The position numbers and the translations under genes are program-made. A stretch of DNA of 11,917 bases from an uncultured Eubacteriales bacterium (GTDB lineage Bacteria > Bacillota > Clostridia > Christensenellales > QALW01), in contig URYI01000049.1 in the NCBI GenBank assembly GCA_900552055.1, positions 1 to 11,917 of the forward strand, given 5' to 3'. Positions within the stretch are counted from its first letter, which is position 1. Every line of letters begins with the position of its first letter. Below the pieces are notes generated by a model. The model did not search any database. It saw only the letters and a list, made by a program, of their open reading frames with translations, and was not told the origin of the DNA. Shown here piece after piece: positions 6,681 to 11,917 of the stretch.

Positions 6681-8468
6681 ATGAGCGAGCTTAAGACAAG
6701 AGAAGAGATAGCGCCTCAGTATAAATGGCGGCTGGAGGATTTATTTCCCAGTGAGGAAGCCTGGGAACAGGAATTAAAGCGGCTGGAGGAAATTGTGCCG
6801 GAGGCCGCGCGCTTTAAGGGTAAGCTTAATAATATGGAAAGCGTTTTGGAGATGCTTCGCTTTACTGATGAAATATCCCTTTCTATGGAGCGTTTATTTG
6901 TTTATGCACGTATGAGCAGGGATACAGATAATGCTTGTTCCAAGTATGTATCCTGGGTGGACAGAGTTTCTTCCCTTATGGTTCGGTATGATGAGATTAC
7001 CTCCTATATCCGTCCTGAATTAAATGATATAGACAGCGCGCTGCTGATTGAGTGGTCCCAGAATCCACGCATGAAGGATTATGATTATATGCTTAGGGAA
7101 TTGGTTCGGAGCAAGCCGCATGTGCTTTCAGACGAAGCTGAAAGGATTCTTGCGCTTTCGGGAGAAATAGGGGATTCATATGATACAATTTATACCATGC
7201 TTTCTGACGTGGACCTTAAATTTGCGCCCATAAAGGATGAAAAGGGCGTTGAACAGCCCATGAGCCACGGACGGTACCGTTTATATTTGGAAAGCAGGCA
7301 GAGGGATATCCGCCGCCAGGCTTATGAATCCATGTTTAAAGCGTATATGGAGCAGATTAATACGGTTACCGCTCTTTACGGTTCCAATGTAAAAAAGGAC
7401 GTGTTTTATACCCGCGCCCGTAAATTTCCTTCCTGCCGGGAGCGCGCTTTATTCGGAGGAGATATTCCCGTTTCAGTTTACGACGGCCTTTTGGAGGCAG
7501 TATCGGAAAAGCTCCCGCTGCTGCATAAATATGTTGAGCTGCGCAAAAAGGTGCTGGGACTCAGCGATTTAAAAATGTATGATATGTATGTGCCCATGTT
7601 TGAGGCGTTTGAAGGAGAATACACTTTTGAGGACGCCTGCAATCTGGTCCTGGAGGCCCTTTCGCCTTTGGGAGAAAAATATATTTCGGTACTGAAAAAG
7701 GCCTTTAGCGAGGGCTGGATAGACGTTTATGAAACCAAGGGCAAATCCAGCGGAGCTTATTCCTGGGGAGCGTACGGCACGCATCCTTATATGCTGCTTA
7801 ATTTCCAGGGTAGGTTGGACGACGCTTTTACGCTGGCACATGAAGCGGGGCATTCCATGCATTCGTATTTTTCGGATGAGGCTCAGAGCTATCCTAAAGC
7901 CCAGTATCTGATATTTGTGGCTGAAGTGGCTTCTACTGTCAATGAGGTGCTTATGCTTAAGCATCTTGTAAGCAGGACTGATAATGACAATATGAAAAAA
8001 TATCTGCTTGAATTTTTCCTTGAGCAGTTCAGAACTACAGTTTTCAGGCAGACTATGTTTGCCGAATTTGAGCTTGTGGCGCATGAGCATGCTGAAAAGG
8101 GGGAGAGCCTTACGCGTGAATGGCTCTGCGAGACTTACGGCGGCCTGAATAAAAAGTATTACGGCGAGGCTGTGGAAACAGACGAGCTGATTTCGGCTGA
8201 ATGGGCTCGCATACCTCATTTTTACCGTGCGTTTTATGTTTATCAGTATGCGACGGGTTTCTGCGCGGCGGTAGCTATAGCCTCGCGCATATTAAAAGAA
8301 GGGGAACCGGCGGTAGCGGATTATCTAAAATTCCTTTCCAGCGGCGGAAGCGGTGCGCCTATAGAACTTTTAAAGCTTGCGGGAGTAGATCTTTCGGATA
8401 AAGCTGTGCTGAGGCGCAGCCTTGAAGAATTTGGCAATACCCTTGAGGAGCTTAAGCGCATGCTGTGA
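6681..8468 (+). CDS. pepF: Oligoendopeptidase F (M3B metallopeptidase)
   Basis: The 595-residue protein is full length for PepF, a cytosolic zinc peptidase that cuts oligopeptides of about 7-17 residues. The active site is clear: HEAGH at residues 387-391 provides two zinc-binding histidines and the catalytic Glu388, and Glu415 in AEVASTVNE is the expected third zinc ligand. The long helical N-terminal half (APQYKWRLEDLFPSEEAWE onward) is typical of the family, and the RIPHFYRAFYVYQYATGFCAA block near the end holds the His/Tyr residues expected to stabilise the transition state. No signal peptide is present. I start the gene at ATG 6681 because CAGGAGGG lies nine bases before it; an in-frame TTG at 6648 would add 11 residues but has no ribosome binding site. 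It appears to be a single-gene unit ended by the long palindrome that begins at its stop codon. Confidence 0.95.
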   Translation: MSELKTREEIAPQYKWRLEDLFPSEEAWEQELKRLEEIVPEAARFKGKLNNMESVLEMLRFTDEISLSMERLFVYARMSRDTDNACSKYVSWVDRVSSLMVRYDEITSYIRPELNDIDSALLIEWSQNPRMKDYDYMLRELVRSKPHVLSDEAERILALSGEIGDSYDTIYTMLSDVDLKFAPIKDEKGVEQPMSHGRYRLYLESRQRDIRRQAYESMFKAYMEQINTVTALYGSNVKKDVFYTRARKFPSCRERALFGGDIPVSVYDGLLEAVSEKLPLLHKYVELRKKVLGLSDLKMYDMYVPMFEAFEGEYTFEDACNLVLEALSPLGEKYISVLKKAFSEGWIDVYETKGKSSGAYSWGAYGTHPYMLLNFQGRLDDAFTLAHEAGHSMHSYFSDEAQSYPKAQYLIFVAEVASTVNEVLMLKHLVSRTDNDNMKKYLLEFFLEQFRTTVFRQTMFAEFELVAHEHAEKGESLTREWLCETYGGLNKKYYGEAVETDELISAEWARIPHFYRAFYVYQYATGFCAAVAIASRILKEGEPAVADYLKFLSSGGSGAPIELLKLAGVDLSDKAVLRRSLEEFGNTLEELKRML

Positions 8469-8533
8469 TTCTCAATATAAATAAAACGGCCGTGCCTGAT
8501 ATCAGGCGCGGCCGTTTTATTTATATTGAGAAT
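8468..8533. terminator. 66-base near-perfect palindrome, bidirectional terminator of pepF
   Basis: The sequence reads the same on both strands around the centre GAT|ATC at 8500/8501, with 33-base arms and one imperfect pair (T8493 with G8508, a G-U pair in plus-strand RNA). The GC-rich core holds CGGCCGTGCCTGATATCAGG and its complement, and the outer arms are AT-rich, so each strand shows a GC hairpin followed by TTTTATTTATATT. It begins with the last base of the pepF stop codon. A terminator is the simplest reading; the arm length is unusual. Confidence 0.8.
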
Positions 8534-8600
8534 AGGTTTTAAACTACAAGAACCAATCCCGACAGTTATTTTTTTGCTATATCTGGAGAGGCTGAAGCTT

Positions 8601-8735
8601 ATGATATTATTAACAATGGCGCGGTTTAAGACGGGGCCTGGATGCGGGGCGCTTAAGCAGGCGTTTTTTGCTGCGGTCGGGCTAAGGCTTGGCGCTGACG
8701 GCCTTTTAGGACGCAGCTCTCTGCCTGGGATATGA
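8601..8735 (+). CDS. Small open frame of unknown status (44 codons)
   Basis: The frame starts MILLTMARFKTGPGC and ends GLLGRSSLPGI. GGAG lies 12 bases before the ATG, which is rather far. It matches nothing I recognise, has no signal peptide and no motif apart from a glycine/alanine-rich second half. Its GC content is higher than that of its surroundings. It may be a small protein gene, a decayed gene or chance. Confidence 0.15.
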   Translation: MILLTMARFKTGPGCGALKQAFFAAVGLRLGADGLLGRSSLPGI

Positions 8736-8831
8736 TTTAATTGTTCCATGAATGGCATTATAGACAGAATCATTTTGTGCTGATATTTTATTTAACCAGA
8801 TTGAAAAAGAATTCATATTTTGCGGACTGGC

Positions 8832-8858
8832 ACAGGACAAACTGCAAATACATATGTT
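8832..8858 (+). promoter_or_regulatory. Possible sporulation (sigma-E/sigma-K-type) promoter of sigK
   Basis: CATATGTT at 8851-8858 fits the CATANNNT core of mother-cell sporulation promoters, and an AC dinucleotide 17 bases upstream (8832-8833) fits the short sigma-K-type -35 signal. In Bacillus subtilis sigK is transcribed by sigma-E and sigma-K polymerase, which makes this site plausible, but the match is short and could be accidental. Confidence 0.3.
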
Positions 8859-8919
8859 GTTAAAAGAGCGCTGCTCTGCAATTTTAATAGGCGTGCTGTA
8901 CTGAAAATGGGGGTATTAT

Positions 8920-9645
8920 ATGTTTTGGCTTTTCTCTTTATTTGAGAAATTATATTTTCTCATATCTAATGTTTCTTCTCGTTCCTGTTTTCCTAAGCCC
9001 TTAAAAGCACATGAAGAAAGAGAATATATAGAGGCTTTTCTTAAAGGGGATTTGGATGCGCGGGATAAGCTTATAGAACATAACCTCCGTTTGGTAGCTC
9101 ATATAGTTAAAAAGTATTCGGCCCAGGGGGAGACGGACGACCTTATTTCAATAGGGACAATCGGCCTTATAAAAGCAATTAATACATATAATCCACAAAA
9201 AAGCGCGCATTTGGCTACCTATGCTTCCAGATGCATTGAAAATGAGATATTAATGTACTTAAGAGCGGGCAAAAAGAGAAAAAACGAAACCTCTTTGCAG
9301 GAACCGGTAGGCGTTGACAGAGAAGGAAACGAGATTTCGCTGTTTGATATATTGAAAAGCGACGACAGGAATATTTCGGATACTGTGGAATTGAGCATTA
9401 ATTCTGAGGAATTATACAGAAAAATAAACGATTGCTTGGGCAGCAGGGAACGGCTGGTCATCATTATGAGATATGGTTTGCATGATGAATTGCCTCTTAC
9501 GCAGAAGGAGGTAGCTAAAAGATTGGATATTTCCAGATCATATGTCAGCCGTATAGAAAAAAAGGCTTTAGAAAAGCTGAAAAATTTTATGGAAAGCCAG
9601 CCCATGAAATTCAATTCGGCGGGCAAATATAAAAAGGGCCAATAA
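8920..9645 (+). CDS. sigK: RNA polymerase sporulation sigma factor SigK (pro-sigma-K)
   Basis: The 241-residue protein is full length for pro-sigma-K, the late mother-cell sporulation sigma factor controlling spore coat and maturation genes. Residues 1-16 (MFWLFSLFEKLYFLIS) form a hydrophobic pro-sequence; by comparison with B. subtilis (FLVS followed by the mature start), processing by the membrane protease SpoIVFB would be expected after Ser16. Region 2 spans about 48-115, with LIEHNLRLVAHIVKKY, DDLISIGTIGLIKAI and LATYASRCIENEILMYL. Region 4 spans about 172-222 and contains the helix-turn-helix TQKEVAKRLDISRSYVSRIE. The coding sequence is continuous: the gene is not split by a skin-type recombinase element. 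The ribosome binding site is a modest GGGGGT seven bases before the ATG. It stands alone, followed immediately by a large GC-rich inverted repeat. Confidence 0.95.
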   Translation: MFWLFSLFEKLYFLISNVSSRSCFPKPLKAHEEREYIEAFLKGDLDARDKLIEHNLRLVAHIVKKYSAQGETDDLISIGTIGLIKAINTYNPQKSAHLATYASRCIENEILMYLRAGKKRKNETSLQEPVGVDREGNEISLFDILKSDDRNISDTVELSINSEELYRKINDCLGSRERLVIIMRYGLHDELPLTQKEVAKRLDISRSYVSRIEKKALEKLKNFMESQPMKFNSAGKYKKGQ

Positions 9646-9655
9646 ATAGAATTTT

Positions 9656-9792
9656 TTTGCGGCGTATGGCCTGCTTGCTGGGGGGCGGGGCGTTTGGCGG
9701 GGCGAAGCCCCGCCGGGGCCGCGCGGAGCGCGGCCGGCGGCCTTTCAGGCCGCAAACGCCCCGCCCCCAGCAGGCAGGTCATGCGGCGCAGA
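9656..9792 (+). repeat. 137-base GC-rich cloverleaf-like inverted repeat
   Basis: The outer arms 9656-9696 and 9753-9792 pair over about 39 positions with one bulged G (9680) and one G-G mismatch (9662/9786). The four other imperfect pairs (9657/9791, 9665/9783, 9669/9779, 9675/9773) are all G-U in plus-strand RNA. Inside lie three tight hairpins in a row: GGCGGGGC-GAA-GCCCCGCC (9696-9714), GGCCGCGC-GGA-GCGCGGCC (9717-9735) and GCGGCCT-TTC-AGGCCGC (9737-9753), each with a three-base loop. The element is far more GC-rich than its surroundings and starts 11 bases after the sigK stop. It might be a mobile repeat (REP or MITE-like), a structured RNA or an unusual terminator. No gene can be supported inside it. 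The 171 bases after it, up to the next gene, are AT-rich and contain TGGGGACAGGTCC (9811-9823), but no clear promoter. Confidence 0.85.
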
Positions 9793-9963
9793 CTCTTGTT
9801 TGGTTAAGTATGGGGACAGGTCCTGCTTGTTTTGATTTTATGCGGGTGCCAGCATTTCAATGATAAAAATAACTAAAAATAATATTCGGCTTGTGAATGA
9901 TTTTAACTGTTTGCTTCGTATTATATATGAAATCAAGAATTTATAAAACGGAGGTAATGGAAA

Positions 9964-10578
9964 ATGAAAAAAATTTTAATTGGGGGATTGATTTTTATAT
10001 TGTCTGCTGCTGTTACAATAAGCGCTCTGGCGTTTGGCGGACAAGCTCCGGACGTTTTGCCCAGCGAAGGTGGTAAGGCCTTAAACCAATATCTTGCCTG
10101 CGGGGACGATTGTAAATATGGAAACTTTATTGATGCTGATAACGACGGTATATGTGACAACAGAGAGGAAAGGCGGGATTGCTGGCAGAACGGCTCCTGC
10201 CAAGCTGGGAATTTCTCGGATACAGATAATGATGGCATATGTGATAATAAGGAGGGAAAGCGAAAGTGTGAACAGAATGGTTCATGCCAAGCCAATTTTA
10301 CAGATGCAGATAACAATGGTATATGCGACAACAGAGAGGAAAGGCAGGATTGCTGGCAGAATGGCTCCTGCCAAGCGGGAAATTTCACGGATGCGGATAA
10401 TGATGGCATATGCGATAACTGCGGACATAAGCAAGGAGGACTGCAAACGCGGCTGCGGCAGGAATCAAGTGATTTTATAGATGACGATAATGATGGAGTG
10501 TGCGATAATAAAGAAAATAACTGCGGAAACTGCAGCAGGCAAAATTGCGGGAGCCGCGGTCAAAACAAACGGGGTTAA
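9964..10578 (+). CDS. Secreted cysteine-rich protein with five Asp-rich (DxDNDGxCD) repeats
   Basis: The 204-residue precursor begins with a clear signal peptide (MKKILIGGLIFILSAAVTIS, cleavage likely after ALA near residue 23). Five repeats of the core F-x-D-x-D-N-[DN]-G-[IV]-C-D-N start at about residues 55, 84, 112, 141 and 171, with a period of 28-30 residues. The first three repeats also share a C-x-Q-N-G-S-C-Q-A tail. The DxDxDG pattern is that of calcium-binding loops such as those in EF-hands, dockerins and thrombospondin type 3 repeats, so calcium or another divalent cation is a plausible ligand. The mature part has about 17 cysteines, which suggests disulfides or metal binding. The C-terminus is short, basic and rich in Cys/Asn, without an anchor motif. 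A GGAGGT ribosome binding site precedes the ATG. It stands two bases ahead of an ECF sigma gene, so it is probably the sensed partner, target or output of that regulator. Confidence 0.85.
   Translation: MKKILIGGLIFILSAAVTISALAFGGQAPDVLPSEGGKALNQYLACGDDCKYGNFIDADNDGICDNREERRDCWQNGSCQAGNFSDTDNDGICDNKEGKRKCEQNGSCQANFTDADNNGICDNREERQDCWQNGSCQAGNFTDADNDGICDNCGHKQGGLQTRLRQESSDFIDDDNDGVCDNKENNCGNCSRQNCGSRGQNKRG
10126..10521 (+). repeat. Tandem coding repeats, period 84-90 bases
   Basis: Repeat starts lie at 10126, 10213, 10297, 10384 and 10474. Units one and three are nearly identical at DNA level over the GATAAC...TGCCAAGC part, while four and five have diverged after the DNDGxCDN core. The pattern points to recent duplication within the gene, with units one to three as the most recently amplified or homogenised block. 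Confidence 0.85.
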
Positions 10579-10580
10579 TA

Positions 10581-11051
10581 ATGCGCAGCGAGCAAGAAGT
10601 AGATATTGCCATTGAACGGTATTCGGATACAGTTCGCAGGCTCTGCCTGGTACATTTAAAAAACTATGCCGATACCGAAGATGTGTTTCAGACGGTATTT
10701 TTTAAGTATGCTGTCAGTACTGTTATATTTGAAAGTCAGGAGCATGAAAAAGCCTGGTTCATTCGGGTTACTCTTAATGCCTGCCGGGATTTGCTGAAAA
10801 GCTTTTTCCGCAGGCATACTGTGCCGTTGGAAGGGATAATTGAACCGGCGGTATTGCAGCAGGATAATAGAGATGTCTTGGAAGCTGTGCTTTCTTTGCC
10901 GCCTAAATATAGGGACGTAGTATATCTGCATTATTACGAGGGATATACTGCACCTCAAATAAGTACAATCCTTCATAAAAATGTAAATACAATTTATACT
11001 TTGCTGGCTCGTTCCAAAAAAATACTTAGGGAAAAGCTGGGAGGTGAATAG
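10581..11051 (+). CDS. ECF-type RNA polymerase sigma factor (sigma-70 family)
   Basis: The 156-residue protein has the minimal two-domain ECF layout. Region 2 covers about residues 8-78 with YADTEDVFQTVFFKY as the region 2.2 core and KAWFIRVTLNACRDLLKS following. Region 4 covers about 100-153 with LPPKYRDVVYLHYYEGYTAP, QISTILHKNVNTIYTLLAR and a basic final helix. No extra C-terminal SigI-type domain is present. The start is placed at ATG 10581, two bases after the stop of the repeat-protein gene, with ACGGGG as a weak ribosome binding site, so translation is probably coupled to the upstream gene. A TTG at 10545 would extend the frame back into that gene and is less likely. Four bases separate its stop from the anti-sigma start. 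It should be held inactive at the membrane by the next gene product and released by an envelope signal. Confidence 0.88.
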   Translation: MRSEQEVDIAIERYSDTVRRLCLVHLKNYADTEDVFQTVFFKYAVSTVIFESQEHEKAWFIRVTLNACRDLLKSFFRRHTVPLEGIIEPAVLQQDNRDVLEAVLSLPPKYRDVVYLHYYEGYTAPQISTILHKNVNTIYTLLARSKKILREKLGGE

Positions 11052-11055
11052 TACA

Positions 11056-11808
11056 ATGATAGACAGAATAAGACAGGCTTTTGATGCTGTTCATGCTGAA
11101 GAAAAATTAAAGACAGATACAAAAACCTATATCGCTAGAAAAACGCGGGAATACTCGCCGCATAATAGAACATTGTACCGCCGCTTAGCGGGGTTTGCCG
11201 CGTGCTTACTGCTTCTGCTTTTTTTAGGAGGAGGCTGTTATTTATATTTTGTTCCTACGGCGGCTATAAGCATAGATATTAATCCATCTATAGAATTAGA
11301 GATCAACCGCTTTAATAAAGTTGTTAAGGTTAATGGCTGCAATGACGATGGAAAAGAACTGGCTGCTGAATTGGATATCCGCTTTCTTAATTACAGCCAG
11401 GCCGTAGAAGAAATACTGAATAATCCTGAAATTGTTGATTTGCTGTCACAGGATGAGCTTTTGGCTATAACGGTTGTTTCAGACCAAGAGCAAAGTGAGA
11501 AAATGCTCTCAGAGCTTCAGGTTTATACGGCGGGTAATAAAAATGTATATTGCTGCGCGGCTAATTCGGATGAAGTTGCTGAAGCTCACGAGGTGGGGCT
11601 GTCGTACGGGAAATACAGAGCGTACTTAGAATTGCGTGGGCTGGATGATAATATAACTCCCGAACAGATAAATGATATGAGCATGAGGGAAATTCGGGAA
11701 ATGATCCGGGCTTTATCCGGCGACGGGCAGACAAATGGGAGCGGCGGGCCGGGCAGCGGCGCTGGCCATGGCCATGGAAATGGACAGCAAAATGGGAAAA
11801 ACGACTGA
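11056..11808 (+). CDS. RsgI-like membrane anti-sigma factor
   Basis: The 250-residue protein has a cytosolic, mainly helical N-terminus (about 1-43), one membrane helix (about 46-66) and an extracytoplasmic domain. Just outside the membrane it carries AISIDINPSIELEINRFNKV, which matches the conserved juxtamembrane domain of RsgI-type anti-sigma factors. In RsgI proteins the Asn-Pro bond of this motif is cleaved spontaneously; here that would be N76-P77. The N-terminus does not look like the standard RsgI N-terminal domain, fitting its ECF rather than SigI partner. The C-terminal 30 residues are Gly/Asn/His-rich low complexity (GSGAGHGHGNGQQNGKND). The start is the ATG nine bases after GGGAGGTG; a GTG at 11044 is part of that ribosome binding site. 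As the last gene of the unit it should bind and silence the sigma factor encoded just before it. Confidence 0.82.
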   Translation: MIDRIRQAFDAVHAEEKLKTDTKTYIARKTREYSPHNRTLYRRLAGFAACLLLLLFLGGGCYLYFVPTAAISIDINPSIELEINRFNKVVKVNGCNDDGKELAAELDIRFLNYSQAVEEILNNPEIVDLLSQDELLAITVVSDQEQSEKMLSELQVYTAGNKNVYCCAANSDEVAEAHEVGLSYGKYRAYLELRGLDDNITPEQINDMSMREIREMIRALSGDGQTNGSGGPGSGAGHGHGNGQQNGKND

Positions 11809-11865
11809 ATTTCTTTTAGTCTGCCGACCTTTAAAAAAATATTTAATAAAAAGTATAAAAAGCGC

Positions 11866-11894
11866 TTGACAAGGGGGGATAGATTTGGTATTAT
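11866..11894 (+). promoter_or_regulatory. Near-consensus sigma-A promoter reading out of the window
   Basis: A perfect TTGACA, a 17-base spacer containing GGGGGG, and TATTAT form a strong promoter. Transcription would start around 11901, in GAGCGCTCCGGAGGCAGGG at the window edge. The gene it drives lies outside the window. The strength would suit a stable-RNA or highly expressed gene, but nothing in the last bases identifies it. No terminator for the preceding unit is seen between 11809 and this promoter. Confidence 0.8.
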
Positions 11895-11917
11895 AGACGA
11901 GCGCTCCGGAGGCAGGG

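Larger units (their letters stand above)
8534..8919 (+). other. 386-base intergenic stretch before sigK
   Basis: No recognisable gene is present. The middle part (about 8615-8735) is clearly more GC-rich than its AT-rich flanks and contains one 44-codon frame (8601-8735), listed separately. The last 110 bases hold the sigK upstream region with a possible sporulation-type -10 sequence and a small hairpin (AGAGC-GCT-GCTCT at 8865-8877) 42 bases before the sigK start. Confidence 0.5.

Noticed and set aside
9656..9792. Cloverleaf as a tRNA or tRNA-like gene
   Set aside because: The stems are much too long and GC-rich, there is no TTC-arm consensus, anticodon loop or acceptor-end pattern, and the loops have three bases.
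9657..9863. Plus-strand open frame across the GC-rich cloverleaf, and a minus-strand frame over the same DNA
   Set aside because: The predicted proteins (Gly/Arg-rich or Ala/Pro/Arg-rich) are what any GC-rich inverted repeat gives when translated; there is no ribosome binding site or known motif.
9891..9924. TTGTGA and TATTAT as promoter of the repeat-protein unit
   Set aside because: The spacer is 22 bases, too long for a sigma-A promoter, and no convincing ECF-type AAC/CGT pair at correct spacing was found either.
10126..10521. Regular repeats as a CRISPR array
   Set aside because: The repeats lie in one continuous reading frame with signal peptide and conserved protein motif; spacers are not unique and the period is too long.
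11044..11055. GTG start of the anti-sigma gene
   Set aside because: This GTG is part of the GGGAGGTG ribosome binding site that serves ATG 11056.

Overview
The window looks like a chromosomal piece of an endospore-forming, anaerobic-type Bacillota, most likely class Clostridia. The evidence is a sigma-K gene with its N-terminal pro-sequence, a UPF0237/UPF0210 gene pair, oligoendopeptidase F, a zinc-ribbon DUF6320 membrane protein next to a condensation-fold acyltransferase-like protein, and strong GGAGG-type ribosome binding sites. I see no phage, CRISPR, rRNA or tRNA gene. Coding density is normal up to about 6.0 kb; beyond that there are three loose intergenic stretches, two of which hold large inverted repeats.

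Layout. (1) 1-3.2 kb, minus strand: an AEC-family transporter with a TTG start and its own promoter and terminator, followed by a two-gene unit in which a condensation/acyltransferase-like protein overlaps a six-helix zinc-ribbon protein (DUF6320) by 17 bases. A further gene may start just past the left edge. (2) 3.3-6.0 kb, plus strand, divergent from the transporter: an extended -10 promoter, a two-helix membrane protein of unknown function, a KdpD-like universal stress protein, an 87-residue ACT-domain protein (UPF0237) and its usual partner UPF0210 (DUF711). A terminator-like hairpin sits between the last two. (3) 6.0-6.7 kb: a poorly coding gap. (4) 6.7-8.5 kb: oligoendopeptidase F, closed by a 66-base almost perfect palindrome. 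(5) 8.9-9.65 kb: intact sigK, not split by a skin-type element, followed directly by a 137-base very GC-rich cloverleaf-like inverted repeat. (6) 9.96-11.8 kb: a three-gene unit encoding a secreted, cysteine-rich protein with five Asp-rich repeats, an ECF-type sigma factor, and a single-pass membrane anti-sigma factor. The anti-sigma factor carries an RsgI-like juxtamembrane motif (DINPS) and a Gly/His-rich tail. (7) A near-consensus promoter at the right edge drives something outside the window.

The most interesting parts are the exported-repeat-protein/ECF sigma/RsgI-like anti-sigma unit, which may be a self-contained envelope-sensing circuit, and the cloverleaf element after sigK. In the cloverleaf, all four imperfect but tolerated outer-stem pairs are G-U pairs when read as plus-strand RNA. 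The gene families are recognised from sequence motifs alone; no database search was run.
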